From Pyrenopolyporus hunteri (Eukaryota; Ascomycota; Sordariomycetes; Xylariales; Hypoxylaceae), in contig CADCXC010000004.1 in the NCBI GenBank assembly GCA_902806595.1, forward strand, positions 3,224,001-3,288,000: a DNA stretch of 64,000 bases. The letters are read 5' to 3'. Of the stretch, positions 1 through 11,458 are shown piece by piece; the stretch's first letter is position 1; every line of letters starts with the position of its first letter. A model generated the notes under the pieces. That model ran no database searches. It was not told where the DNA came from and saw only the letters and a list, made by a program, of their open reading frames with translations. The position numbers and the translations under genes are program-made.

Positions 1-830
1 GGAAGATTAAGCTCGTCGGCGTCGTTGTGAGAATGCTGCGGTGTAGAGACGTTATCTTGGTTTTGATGGGCTTGGCTCGCTCTAAGAGGAATTTGGCTTT
101 CAACTAGAACGTGGCGGGCGGTAGGTTCCAGCCGACGGGAATCATTGGCTTTCCCATCCGCCTTCCTCTTCCTCTTCTTCTTCTTCTTCTTCTTCTTCTT
201 CTTCTCCTCGTTCCTCTTTACCCTCTTATGAGACTTCCCCTTCTTCAATCGCTCTTCGTCCTCCGTAGTTTGATCCACTTGCTCATTGGAAGGATTCGCG
301 TCAGGCGCAGTCCAGAACGGCGACTTCTCATCCTTTCCGCGCTTCTTCGGAAGTATACCTAGGCTCGTACGCCCTTGAGATGCACCTCTCTTTCTCTTCT
401 TCCTTGTCTGCACCGGGGCTACGCCCAATTGGACGTTTCGTGCCTCTGGTAGGGCATCTTCGTCCCCATTGGGTTGCTTCATTGTCTGTCCCTCAGTATT
501 CCCGGCTGAAGGGCCAGGGGGCGGGGAAAGGATTTTGGAGAGGAAGGTGAGGATGTCTTGTCCATCAAGGGGTTCGTCGAAGGAAGCCTTCTCTCTCATT
601 GCGCTCGCACAGCAGAGCATCTGGTGCCACTCCTCGACGCCGCGAAGCAAACTAAGGTGAACGAAGTGCTTAATATCCTCACTGGGCCCCCAACCATTTA
701 CAATAATATGTCCTAGGTACCATTGTTCGAATTCGTCGGTAGTATCAAAGCCGAACAGGTAGTCGAATGGCAGTGGGTCGCGGGCTTCGCTGTTAGCCTT
801 GGCTAGATAATCCCGCTGCATTCGATCCAT
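1..830 (-). CDS. Hypothetical lysine-rich protein, N-terminal part (runs off left edge)
   Basis: An uninterrupted reading frame starts at an ATG on the minus strand (828-830) and stays open for 276 codons to the edge, so the 3' end is missing. The first ~100 residues look folded (start MDRMQRDYLAKANSEARD; many aromatic residues, e.g. EQWYLGHIIVNGWGPSED). The rest is low complexity, with a Lys/Arg block of about 12 residues (near 165-205) and smaller basic patches such as TRKKRKRG. These look like nuclear localisation signals, so a nuclear or nucleolar role is inferred. I do not recognise the family. Codon use and the absence of stops argue for a real gene. An intron beyond the edge is possible. 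Confidence 0.6.
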   Translation of the reverse strand, partial: MDRMQRDYLAKANSEARDPLPFDYLFGFDTTDEFEQWYLGHIIVNGWGPSEDIKHFVHLSLLRGVEEWHQMLCCASAMREKASFDEPLDGQDILTFLSKILSPPPGPSAGNTEGQTMKQPNGDEDALPEARNVQLGVAPVQTRKKRKRGASQGRTSLGILPKKRGKDEKSPFWTAPDANPSNEQVDQTTEDEERLKKGKSHKRVKRNEEKKKKKKKKKKRKRKADGKANDSRRLEPTARHVLVESQIPLRASQAHQNQDNVSTPQHSHNDADELNL

Positions 831-2065
831 TTTGCTGACGAGGACGCTCCTACGAGTTCGAGTTCGAGTTCGAGTTCGTAAGAAGTGTTTCTGACGAGAT
901 TAGAGACGGAGTATCACAACGAAGGAGGTAGCAGTGGGAGGCAGATAGTTGGGATAAACTAGGCCCGTACGCATAAGTGGTAGGTACCTACAGAAGTAGG
1001 CACCTCCGTAAGGCGCCCGAGACTATTAGTTTCGATTTGCGTCTCCTTCGGCGAGATTGCTGATGAAGAAATCAGCTCGGTGGTGGGTTTTGTTTTGTGT
1101 TTTGTGTTTTTTTATTTATTTATTTATTTTTTGGCTCCTTGCTTTAAAAAACATCGTGGTTTGGCTGGAAAGTCGTCGTGATTACCGACCTATGTATAAA
1201 GTTTAGTTACCGTATCTAGAAGTTGGAAGGCAAAGCAAAGGGCAAGGTACCTACTAGGTATATAATCGGACCCTTTAACGTCTTCCATGTTATACTTACC
1301 TACCTACCTACCTAGGTACCTACCTACCTGGGTGACTGGTAGGTGGTAGACATTATTCCTATTATTTCAATCTACAGCGTTTGTTAGTGCTGTGAACGTG
1401 CTCTATGGACAGGCAGGTAGGTACAATATATGTAGGTAGCCTATGTAGCCTGGAACCAAGTACAGTGGTACGGGTACGTCGAATGAAAAGCACTGGATAA
1501 CTTGATTGATGTGGCTGAACTCCCCGACAATCCTTCCCCTCTCCAATCTCCCGCCCTTTTCGGAGGGGCCTTTAGGTAGTGTCTGCTATAGCTTGCATAC
1601 ACGTTCTACCTATATACTGTATCTACCTACCTAGGTAGGTATCTATACACCTCTTACACCTAGGCAGGTAGGTAAACAGGCACGTGTAGGTACTAAGGTA
1701 GCCGGTTCACTTGAAGATTCCGAAATCAACTAGAAATATCTAGGCTTCCTCGGCAGAGAGGAATTCGTCGTTAGAAGGTATCCGATATACCTATGTAGTG
1801 GCAAAAGCATGCAACTGTGAATTCATCGGCGGTTTGGAAAAAAAAAAATAGATTCATCGTAGGAATCCGTTATCAAGTCGCCCACGTACTTCAAGTAAAC
1901 TTTCTGAGAAGGTCTAAAATTTAGGAACTTGATATACACTCTAGAGCCGCGACTCAGGATTACTCCGACCCCTTGCAGCCTCGCCTCGTTTCCTTCTTCT
2001 CCTCTTGCCGTGACAAAGGAGTGGTATGATGGCTTAGAAATACACACAGCAGCGGGGTGGTGCTT
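831..2065. other. Intergenic region between the left-edge gene and CYT1
   Basis: No supportable gene. It holds a T-rich run with ATTT repeats (about 1090-1135) and two clusters of TAGG/CCTA motifs (about 1245-1440 and 1600-1700). Short open frames on both strands lack family likeness. It contains the 3' flank of CYT1 and the promoter of the left-edge gene. Confidence 0.6.
854..877. repeat. Tandem hexanucleotide repeat (GAGTTC)x4
   Basis: Four perfect copies of GAGTTC sit about 24 bp upstream of the start codon of the minus-strand gene at the left edge, probably in its 5' UTR or core promoter. Confidence 0.85.
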
Positions 2066-3331
2066 TCACGTGCGAATGTTGTTGGTTGCCTTAGGCGGGT
2101 CGTACACGATCTTCCTCGACTTGAGCGTCGCCCACTTGTATCGCTTGACCCAGACGCTCAGGGCGAACAGGACGGCGGTAACAGTTAGAACCTTCATGCC
2201 CATTCGTTTTCGGTCATCCATCTCCGGTTCTGCCGCCCAGTTGAGGAACTCCGTCACGTCCTTGGCCATCTGCGACGTAGATGCCGGAGTCTCGTCCTCG
2301 TACTCGACGAGACCATCGTATAGAACACGGGCCATGGCGATACCGGTGCCCGGGAAGTAGGGATTGAAGTTGAGGCCGGCGCCGACTTGAGCACCCGCCG
2401 GAGGCTCGTCGGGATATCCGGTTAGTAAGCTGAATATGTAGTCGCAGCCGCCGTGTCGTCCCTTGACAATCAAGCTTAGATCGGGAGGGAGAGCACCGTT
2501 ATTGGCAGCCCGGGCGGCCTCGTCGTTTTTGTACGGAGCAGGGATGTAGTCCGATAGCTTGCCGGGTCGCTTCTCAATCTCGCCCTCATCGTTAGGTTCG
2601 GTGTCGTACTCGTTCTCTTCCGCTAATGCTTTCGCCTCGTCGACTGTCAGGACGGTTCCGACAAGCGCTCGGTAAGGAACTCGGCTGAGCGAGTGGCATG
2701 CGGCGCAAACTTCACGGTAGACTTGGAAACCTCGACGTAGCCTAATGATCCGTAGGTCGGGATAGAAGTTAATAAGCCGGAATGTGTTTGGTTTTATCAT
2801 TCTTATTAGTATTTATCCTTTTTACGTACGCTTGATGGTCGAAAGTTTTCAGCCACTGTTGGTGAACCCATGGGTATGCTGTAGGGTGTAGACTGCGTGG
2901 AAACATATTAGCATCGGGGCCGTCAAGTCTAGAATGCAGGAAAGCAGTCGAGCTCTCTCCGCACGTAAAGATCTAAGCTCACCCTTCCTCGGCAGGCGTC
3001 ATCGCATGGGCAGTCGATCCATAGAGGTGATAATACCATGCCACGGAGCCGATAGCGAGAACTGTAGAAGCGGCGGCGGTTATGTTCAGTTTCATGGGAG
3101 TTTCGGTGCTGGAGGTCGAGATAGACCGCTATAGGCGTAGCAATGGTTAGCCGTACTCTCGATTCCCCGACCATACAGCATAACTACAACAACGGCCACT
3201 GCCGGGGCAACTGGGCCAAGTAGACTGGATTCCGGGCGATGTCGGTTAGTCCGTACCTTGGTGAAGGTGGTCGCACCATTTCTGGCGCCATTGAGAATGC
3301 GCGTAGAGCGCAGGCAAGACCTTGCCAACAT
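2066..3331 (-). CDS. CYT1: Cytochrome c1, heme protein of the bc1 complex (complex III)
   Basis: Catalytic c-type cytochrome of respiratory complex III. It passes electrons from the Rieske protein to cytochrome c on the outer face of the inner mitochondrial membrane. Four exons join in frame: 3331-3257, 3128-2983, 2892-2830 and 2741-2066, giving 319 aa. The N-terminus is a basic, Ser/Arg-rich mitochondrial presequence followed by a hydrophobic sorting segment (ITAAASTVLAIGSVAWYY), the usual bipartite signal. Heme is attached at CAACH (VYREVCAACHSLSRVP). The axial Met is in GTGIAMARVLYDG. A C-terminal membrane helix (VLTVTAVLFALSVWVKRYKW) anchors the protein. Introns are 128, 90 and 88 nt. The junction after TFDHQA leads into LRRGFQVYREV as in the family. 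All key residues are present. Confidence 0.95.
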
Positions 3332-4182
3332 GGAGGGCGAGATTCTGCCCGTTCCTAGGAGGTGCGACGGGTAGGTCAATTGGAAGCTTGAACGGGAGGA
3401 GGGGGGGGGTAGTTTAGAGACACGTCGGTTGGGTGGAAGAGATCGAACCGGATTCAACAGCAAGGTTGAATGAAAAAGTGCTCAGGCCCTTGAAGCAATT
3501 GGAAATACCTGCGTCCTATTGGCCCGAGGTTAAGCTTTACTGGGCTTTTTCTACCGTGCACGTGACCGCAACTGCCAAGGCATGACTGTTTGGGTTTTGA
3601 AATCATACGGCGTGATCCCACTTACGGTGGGAGTAGCTACAGGAAACCACCGCCACCGTCAAGCTAGCTACATACTTACCTAACCGGTTACCTCATACCT
3701 ACCTACCTAGGTACCTATCTAGGTACATAATACAAACGGGCCATAGCTCACCTGGCAGGTACTCCTTTATGCAAAGTCATTTTTTATTTGATTTGATTTT
3801 ATTTCGTTTTGTTTGCTTTGTTTTGCTTCACGCTCTCTCTGTATTTACGCAAAGCGAGTACGTATCGCGAGATTGAGGTCATAAAAGAATACAGATTCAT
3901 CAGTACAATTCGTTCCAGCCTTTAGGTACTTTGCGGACTAAGATACTGAGGCTACCTAATACATTTTCCTCGCTTCGCCAAACGCAAAATGATTTTTTTT
4001 TAATGGAAAGAGGAAAAAAAAAAAAAAAAAAGAACGCTTTTAGTTATCTTATTTTCCCTCTTTACACAGAAGGTCCGGATATCCTTTTTAACTTAAACCC
4101 CTCCCTTTATTACAAATCGCAAGATTTCTCAACTCTTACCCCATCCCTTTTGCGATGGGTGTCCCCCGAAGAGCGTATCTGA
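3332..4182. other. Intergenic region between CYT1 and DAHP synthase
   Basis: Holds the CYT1 promoter and the 3' flank of the DAHP synthase gene. Visible content is a poly-G run (near 3400), a short CCTA/TAGG cluster (3690-3730), T-rich tracts (3780-3830) and a long A tract near 4015-4031. No gene seen. Confidence 0.6.
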
Positions 4183-5487
4183 TTACTGATGGCCATTTAT
4201 ACTAGTCACCTTTCTCCGTTCTTTAACGGCATTCGCAAGGTTGGCGAGGACGGATACCGTGTCTTCCCACCCTATGCAAGCGTCTGTGATGCTAACGCCG
4301 TATTGTAGACCAGCTTTGCCTTCTTTCGGTACTTTCTGGTTACCTATAGAGACGGGGAATTAGCAACTTGGAGAGGGGCCCTGAGATCTGGAAAACGCCT
4401 ACCTTCGTTGATATGGCTCTCGATCATAACTCCCATGATGCCTGTCTCTCCTTTGGAGATCTGCTCTGCTAGATCGGCAGCCACCTTGGGTTGGTTCTTG
4501 TGGTTCTTTAACGAGTTTCCGTGGCTGCAATCTACCATGAGTCGCTGCCGCAAACCTGCCCTCCCTAGGGCGGCCTTGGCCTCCGCGATGCTTTTCGAGT
4601 CGTAGTTAGTACCACGGCTTCCACCCCGGAGAATCACATAGCAGTCTTCGTTACCGACAGTACCGACGATAGCGACGACGCCAGGCTTGGTGACGGAGAG
4701 GAAGTGATGGGGGTGTCTGACGGCGCCGATTGCATCGATGGCGACGCCCAAAGTTCCGTCGGTGCCGTTCTTGAATCCCACCGGGAACGAGAGACCACTC
4801 GCCAATTCTCGATGTAGTTGACTCTCGGTCGTCCTAGCGCCGACTGCCCCAGCTGAGAGGACGTCTGCTAGGAACTGCGGCGAAATGGTATCGAGCATCT
4901 CGCTAGCAATGGGCATGCCCTTGTCTGTAAGGTCGACGAAAAGCTGCCTCGACATGCGTAACCCCTTGTTGATTTGGAAGCTGTTGTCGATATCCGGATC
5001 GTTTATTAGGCCCTTCCAGCCTACAGTCGTCCTCGGCTTCTCGAGATAAGCTCTCATGATGATAAGTAACTCGTCCTTGTGCTTCTCCTTCTCCTTTAGT
5101 AGCATGTCGCAATATTCGAGGGCCGATTTCGGGTCGTGGATGGAACACGGGCCGATAATGACCAGAAGTCTTTGCTTCTCATCGGTGCCATTGACCACAG
5201 CCACCACTTCCTCGCGGCTTTCAAGCACCGTCTTCTTCGAGTTGGCCGTCTGGGGAATTTCATGTTGGAGGAGATCGGGGGGCGTCAGGGGATTATAGCC
5301 ACGAACTAGAGACCAATTAGTTCCATGACCATTCGCGCTTTCAAACCCTGTGCCTACTTCTCCAATCCTCGCTGTCGGCTTTGTTGCCGACATTCTTGTT
5401 TTCGATATAGAAGCCCTTAGAAAAATACTAGTCAGTTGCGCGGCCGTCCTACTTACGGGACCTGGCATTGGGTCCACTTACAGACAT
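4183..5487 (-). CDS. ARO3: 3-deoxy-D-arabino-heptulosonate-7-phosphate synthase, phenylalanine-type
   Basis: First enzyme of the shikimate pathway: condenses phosphoenolpyruvate and erythrose 4-phosphate to DAHP in the cytosol. Four exons close in frame: 5487-5482, 5415-5358, 5305-4403 and 4343-4183, giving 375 aa. The first exon is only ATG TCT. The spliced N-terminus reads MSGFYIENKNVGNK then EDWRIRGYNPLTPPDLLQ, closer to yeast Aro3 than Aro4, so I infer the Phe-feedback isoform. Motifs: GPCSIHD, KPRTTVGWKGLINDPD, GARTTESQLHRELASG, KPGVVAIVGT and DCSHGN. A longer open frame beginning at 5477 reads through two introns and its N-terminus is artificial. A possible Gcn4/CPC1 site lies about 200 bp upstream. 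Confidence 0.93.
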
Positions 5488-6394
5488 GATAAACCCAAAT
5501 AAGCAATTTTAGCCTCTCAAGCACCGTCGGATACGATCAACTGAAAAAAAAAAAAAAAAGCCCTGATCGCTGCCAGGAATGCGGTGGTGGAGTGAAGACA
5601 AAGCGGTCGCTTGTTTTCCGTCGCAAAGAGCAGATCTTGGGAGATCTAAGAAAATACCTATATGTATCAGCCCACATAAGCAAGAGTCGAGTCATGGTGG
5701 GGGCGGGACGCCTCTAGTGAAATTTCAGATATTTTTAATGCCACTTCCGAGGGGCGACAGCTCCGATGGCGGGGTTTGCTGTGTTCTGGCGCGCAACTGT
5801 GCGGCTTAGGGGATCCTACCTACTATGTAGGTATATACCTAGGTAGGTACATGTAGGTAGGTAGGTAGGTATGTATGCTACTTGCATGCGCGTACCATAG
5901 TACCCAATACTTCTACGTACCTAAGATGGGTTACAACTTACCCGCATGTGCGTGGGGTAGGTACTTTGCAGGTGGTGGATACACAACGCCACGTACATAG
6001 GCCAGCAATGGGTACATGTAAAGACAGGTTACCTAGATATGCTCGTCCTAGACGCTCCTTCCTCGATTAGATTTATATCATGCACGATCAAAGAAGTTCT
6101 TGTTAAGTCTGAGTACTCTGGTACCCCATATCCATTATCCCGGATCTCTTTGAAACCTCGGCCAGCCCGACATGATTATATAAGGTCCCGTGTACATAGC
6201 ATATAGGTAGCCGACATGTAGGTAGGCAGGTATCCAAGTAGGTACCTGATAAGTAGTAAGTACCTAGGTATGTAGGTAGTAAATAGTGAGATAGTTAGGT
6301 CTGTTTCCATACATGTAGATACCTAGGTGTAGATAGTATAGAGGTAGCCGGAAACTCAGCTATACCTAGGATTCTCGAATACACCACCAATAGG
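5488..6394. other. Intergenic region between DAHP synthase and the FAR-17a-like gene
   Basis: Contains the DAHP synthase promoter, a poly-A tract just upstream of it (about 5542-5559) and dense TAGG/CCTA clusters (5815-5880 and 6200-6370). Short open frames here carry no family signal. Confidence 0.6.
5689..5694 (-). promoter_or_regulatory. Possible Gcn4/CPC1 (general amino acid control) site
   Basis: Minus-strand TGACTC, in the context ATGACTCGAC, matches 6 of 7 positions of TGASTCA. It lies about 200 bp upstream of the DAHP synthase start, where cross-pathway control sites are often found. A six-base match can occur by chance. Confidence 0.3.
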
Positions 6395-7192
6395 TTAATC
6401 CTTTTTGGTTCGGGTCCGGATTCCCGTGGGATCGGTTAGCGCTTCCTTCTGGAGTACCTCGATGCCATTAATCTTCCCATAGGCCCATTTCAGCGCCATC
6501 GTGCTTCCCGTCATCAACAAAGCCGAGGACGTGAACAACAGCGCACGTTGCCAAGTGTTTAGGACGTCGAATATGGGATAGGGGTACCTTCGAAGGGATT
6601 AGAGACAGACAAAGCCTTTCGAAGCCGGTCCTGAAATCAAAGACAAAGCATCTTACCAGCCGTTGCGGGAGAAGCAATACTCCACCCAGAACCAGTAGAG
6701 CATAGCTAAGAATTCACTCAGAGCCAATGCTGAATACCCCTGAATTGTCCATGGCGGGCTGAGAAAGAGGAGGTCTATCGCTAGGAAAAGCGCTGGAGCT
6801 GCGTGGAAACCGAAATCGGGAAGAAAATCCAACTGAAGCTCGGGCGGAAAGACGAGGCTTTTGTCGATTGCGCAGAGGCCCCAGTAAAGGAGACTAATCA
6901 ATATCTCTAACGGCGCTGAACAGACTGAGAATATATTCTTGAGTCCGAATAGCCGGTAGGAAACAGTGACATCGGCTAGGAAGCCAACGACAAAGGTGCA
7001 TAAGGCGAGACTCAAGCCAATGATGGTAAGGAACTGGAAGTGACCGCCGAAGGAGGAAGCTATCGGAGTATCCCACATGCTGAGGAACCTGAATGAGGCC
7101 GCAAAGGAAGAAATGCCAGCTAGATGAAGTAGCATAGAAAGTCGCCTAGACGGCGAGTCAAGCCTCTGGAGGGGGTGACGGCGGTTGGCCAT
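6395..7192 (-). CDS. FAR-17a/AIG1-like multi-pass membrane protein
   Basis: Two exons, 7192-6657 and 6587-6395, give 242 aa. The protein has about six hydrophobic segments. Conserved stretches of the fungal FAR-17a/AIG1 family are visible: GGHFQFLTIIGL, LKNIFSVCSAPLE, LDFLPDFGFHAAPA, LLFLSPPW and, across the intron, VEYCFSRNGW-YPYPIFDVLNTWQ. Animal AIG1/ADTRP relatives are membrane-bound threonine hydrolases of fatty-acid esters of hydroxy fatty acids. The Thr in the third segment and the later His fit that chemistry, but the fungal substrate is unknown. I chose the internal ATG that gives MANRRHPLQRLDSPS because related proteins begin there; an upstream in-frame ATG at about 7291 is less likely. 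Confidence 0.85.
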
Positions 7193-7768
7193 TTCGGAAG
7201 CACAGCGAAGGGCACCGTAAAGGAGACCTACATGTAGCGATAACTTCAAGTTGCTTGTAGTCTTTTGGTAAATGTACGAAACATTCAGCACATGTATATA
7301 GGCACATACCTAGGTACCTAGGTACCTACCTAGTACGTGTATAGTGGGGTAGGGCGGAGCCATTAAATGCCCATGGATAGGACCTACATGTACGGATGTA
7401 GCTCTATCCATACGAGGAATATCAGCCAGCCGGCAGATTGTCTTTACAGGTGTCTGACAGCCGTCCTATCTTGAGATAACGGCCACTATATTATATACGC
7501 TAAATTTCAATTGATACCCGCTATCATTCAGCGTGTATCCACTAAGATTTAGTGCACATTCTGAGACTTTTAGCTTTGGATAATAGCCCTGTTTTTTCTT
7601 TTCTTTTCTTTTCTTTTTTTCGAAATGTGCCAACTGATGCTGTACGGACAAAATAATGTGGCAGCTGGTGTATTTTTCTAGTATGGACAAAACTTTTAAA
7701 AGCCGCATCCGTACCTAGGTAGGTAGGTAGGTAGGTACCACTGCATATAAGATACACGTAAGAGGTAT
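7193..7768. other. Intergenic region between the FAR-17a-like and cyclophilin genes
   Basis: TAGG/CCTA clusters (7305-7335 and 7712-7740) and a (TTTTC)n pyrimidine tract (7590-7620). No gene seen. Confidence 0.6.
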
Positions 7769-9681
7769 CTAAACTATATCGATATTTAAGATCTTGATAT
7801 CTTCCTCCGGTTTCTCTTTGTACGTTCGCGTGTTCTCTATCTTGTGAATCACGTCCAATCCCTGCACCGCCCTGCCGAATATCGTGTGTTTATTATCGAG
7901 CCATGGAGTCTTCTCGGTGGTGATGAAAAATTGACTTCCGTTAGTATTCGGACCGGCGTTTGCCATACTCACGGTATATGGCTTATCGTGTTTGAGAGTG
8001 CTAAACTCATCCTCAAACTCCTTCCCCCATATGCTCTCGCCACCTGTCCCGTCACCCAGAGGATCACCTCCCTGGATCATGAACTTCCGTATCACTCTGT
8101 GAAAGATGGTGTTGTTATAATACCCGCGTTTGGAATGCGTTACAAAATTCTCAACGGCCTTCGGCGCAGCATCCGGGAAGAGCCGGATGTGGATATCTCC
8201 GTACGTTGTGTGAAGAATAGCCGCCGTTCCCGTCTCGCCTGTTTTCTTCTGGGTTATCTTTTTGGGGTTTAACATGGTCGGTTTCTCGTTCTGGACGTCC
8301 CTTTCGGATCTGGAAACCTCTTCCTCGTTCGTAAACATATAAAACCGAACCTTTCCTACTGCTGTTGCAAAGAGTATCGGGTCTCTGGCCTCCGATTCTT
8401 GCAGGAGGGGATTGCTTGAAGCCGCCATCGCAACCGTTGTCACGCCTTTCTTCTGTGGTTGGCCCTGGTATAGCGCCAAATTAACCGGGCGGATATGATC
8501 ATCTTTCCCGTACACTTTCACAACTCGGTTTGTGTAGGTATTCAGTACTTTAACGCCTATGATGGAGCCGTATAGAATGAAATGACCTGACTCATCGAAG
8601 ATGACGTTGACTTTGTCACGGAGTGCGGTCGATTCGATCTCGCGCTCCGCAGCGAGTCTTCTTCCAAAGTCGACATCGTCGAGCCTTTGCGCGCCCGTCC
8701 CCGCCTGCTGCATCTCCTCGATAACTTGTAGCGACTCCTCGTAGGTCCGGTATAGTTTGGCCGACGCGAATTCGAAAACGCGAATCTTACGATCAGGCAA
8801 GGAGAAGGTGACGAATCGTTCGCCCGAGGGCGATATTGTTAGGGAGACCGGCGCCGATTTTGCCTTTTTGAAATCGAAAAGGTTGGTAGAGGTCTTGTAC
8901 TGGAATACGCTTTTTGGTTTCTCGTAGTTGGCGTTTGGCGACCAGTACTCGAGCATTCCGCTGTCATCCGCAGACACTACACAATCGTAGACCTCGTTGA
9001 AGGCCATTATCGAAACAGGACTCTTATGTAGTCCCTTAATAGTGTGTATCGGCGTTTGGTTCTCCCCACGCCCGTCGTATATATAAATCAGGGGTCTCGA
9101 ACCGTCCGAGACAGCCAGGAGCGGCAACGAAGCACCGATATTATGTATCCAACAGACACACTTAGGAGCGTAGTCTAGGGGCAGCATAGCCAGGAGGTCG
9201 AACGTGACTACGTCAAAGATCTTGACAGTCTTGTCAGCGCCGGCTGTCGCAAAGCTCCGACCGTCCCGGCTAACTGACACTGATAGTACGTCGCCCTGGT
9301 GAGCTTTGAACTCCTTGATGAATTCAATCCCCTGGGCGACCTTCTTCCAGAACTTGACCACGCCATCGACGGAAGTCGTAATGAGGAAATCGGATCGCGT
9401 GACATTGACGAAGCAAATCTGTTCTTTGTGCATCAATGATTTCGAGTAGCGTACTGACTTTGGCAGCGCTTCGACATAGAGCTTCTCATGTGGTAGGATA
9501 CGTCGCTTTTTCTTGGGCGCGCCTGATGCAGAGGGCAATTGAGGTCCCATATCATCCTCATCTGAGGAACTGTCTAAGCGTGGGGAGTTAACACTAGTAC
9601 CTGCGCAAAGCGTTCGGGATTTATACTATTACCATTATTTTCTGAGAAGTCTGAGTGACTTCTCTTGTTAGTATCGCCCAT
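7769..9681 (-). CDS. WD40-repeat cyclophilin (PPWD1-type peptidyl-prolyl isomerase)
   Basis: Two exons, 9681-9633 and 9573-7769, give 617 aa. The first exon adds MGDTNKRSHSDFSENN and, across a 59-nt intron, an acidic DSSSDEDD stretch before MGPQLPSASGAPKKKRR. A KKKRR nuclear signal is followed by a WD40 propeller (about residues 55-400; e.g. DGVVKFWKK, AGADKTVKIFDV). A C-terminal cyclophilin domain (about 465-617) carries the active-site elements FHRVIRKFMIQGGDP, NTNGSQFFIT and PWLDNKHTIFG, including the Trp associated with cyclosporin binding. Human PPWD1 is a spliceosome-associated nuclear protein; the same role here is inferred. All catalytic motifs are intact. Confidence 0.93.
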
Positions 9682-11458
9682 TTCGCGGAGGCAACCGTTG
9701 TGAGGGTGTCGCGACGGTCTGGCTTTGCGGGATGGTTTGCGGGATGGGCCGGGTTAGTTATTCGAGGTACGGGGATTAACAGCGGAAGGGGGCGGCAGCT
9801 TCTAATCCGAAGTCTACACTCGGTTGTTAAGAGAAATGTTGTGTCCTAGATGAAGGCTAACCAGCAAGGTAGATACTAAAGAGAACTCTGCCTAGAACTT
9901 CCTAAGGTTTGGGTATCGATAGTTGAGTGGCCGCTACTTGCATGTAAACAATACATATACCTACCTAGGTACCTAGGTATGTATGTAGCTTAATTGGCTT
10001 AGGTAAGCCTCAAAATACGGACCTCTTAGCCCCGTCGGCGTTCATGACTTCCGACGGGACCTACATATAGGTATAAATGGCATTTGATAAGTACCTAGGT
10101 ACCAATACTAGGTTTAACCTGGAATACGGTATACCCAAACTAGACCCACTGGGACAAGGCTCGTACGCCGGCCTCTACATACATGTAGCTTCTGAAAATT
10201 CAACGGCCTAACGGTTAGTATCATACCCAGCTCGTACCTCAAGCAGACCCCACGATTCGGAATCGATGGATGCATACTGTGCTACCTAATGCTGTGTAAT
10301 ACTTTAGGCGGTTAAGCTTATGTGTTTGATGTGGCGTGCGCATACGACGCGTAGACGAGGTTGCCAACGTCGACTGAATTACAGTAGTAATATCAATTTC
10401 TTATATGAGCACGGAATCGAGAGCATCGGACGTGTATCGGATATAACTATCGAGCTCCTTAGGGAAATCACAGCCAATTGACACCGCTATCCCGCGCGAC
10501 AGCGGAGAGCGGGGTAGCACGTGTGTGTGCCATTGGTTGGGTACTATGTACTTTGTACTTCGTACGTACATACAGGCTTCCGACCATCCATACCTACCAC
10601 CTACATAGGTACGTACCTATATACATGTAGGCGCACTTGAGGTATTATAGGTACCGTAGGTAGGTAGGTATATAGGTAGGTAGGTAGGTACCAACCTAAG
10701 TAGGTATCTATGAGGTAGGTACCTAGGTAGGCATGTAATTCGCATGTACAAGGCAATTATACACACAGTGTGAGTTTCGTTTCGTTTCACATACGCCTTC
10801 TATAGGTTAACAGGTACCGGCTCTTTTTCTTTTCCTTTCTCTTTTGTTTCTTTCGTTCCCTTCGAACCGTCGGTGCCAGTCCTTGACCATCCCCCGGTTC
10901 CAGTGCAGAGGGAACTTGACCAATTCCAGGCATCCTATAAGAGAGTCCGGGCCTCGCAATCCCGGGGTCTTGCAGAATATGCGCGTATCACGTCTCCTCG
11001 ATCAATCATCCCCCGTCATTCCGCCGGCCTAACTACTATACCTGGTCTTGGCCTTATCTTCGCGCATTGTTAGATAAAGATAGAGAGAGGATTTAGCAAG
11101 CCCGGTATCCCATCCACATCCCGTACTCGTCACGCCTCGAGTGGAAGGGTTTAAGGCGCAGAGCTATATAATATCAACCCCCAGTCCCGACTGACCATAA
11201 AGTCACCCTCCCACCACCACAAAGTATTTCTCGCAACCGACTTCTCGGGACTGCAACTCTGCCATCTCATCCTTCACTCTTATCCTGCATTGGTCAGCGA
11301 GCCGTGTAACAATCCTTCCCAGAAAATAGCCTGCCTCTCAAGCCGAGAGTCCTGCATGTCGAATATGCGCCACAGTCGCCGTCGGAACGAGGGATATTGT
11401 GCTCGTACAATTTCCCACACTTAGGCCACTCATTGTCACTGAGAGTCGCCGGCGTATA
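9682..11458. other. Long divergent intergenic region (cyclophilin / Zn2Cys6 gene)
   Basis: About 1.8 kb holding both divergent promoters. TAGG/CCTA clusters occur at 9955-9990, 10075-10110 and 10580-10740. A pyrimidine-rich stretch (10820-10865) and CACC/TCC-rich DNA (11195-11285) precede the transcription-factor start and may be its 5' UTR. Open frames of 60-95 codons here have no recognisable features. Confidence 0.55.

Noticed and set aside
111..362. Leucine-rich plus-strand open frame
   Set aside because: It is the complement of the Lys-rich coding repeat of the minus-strand gene at the left edge.
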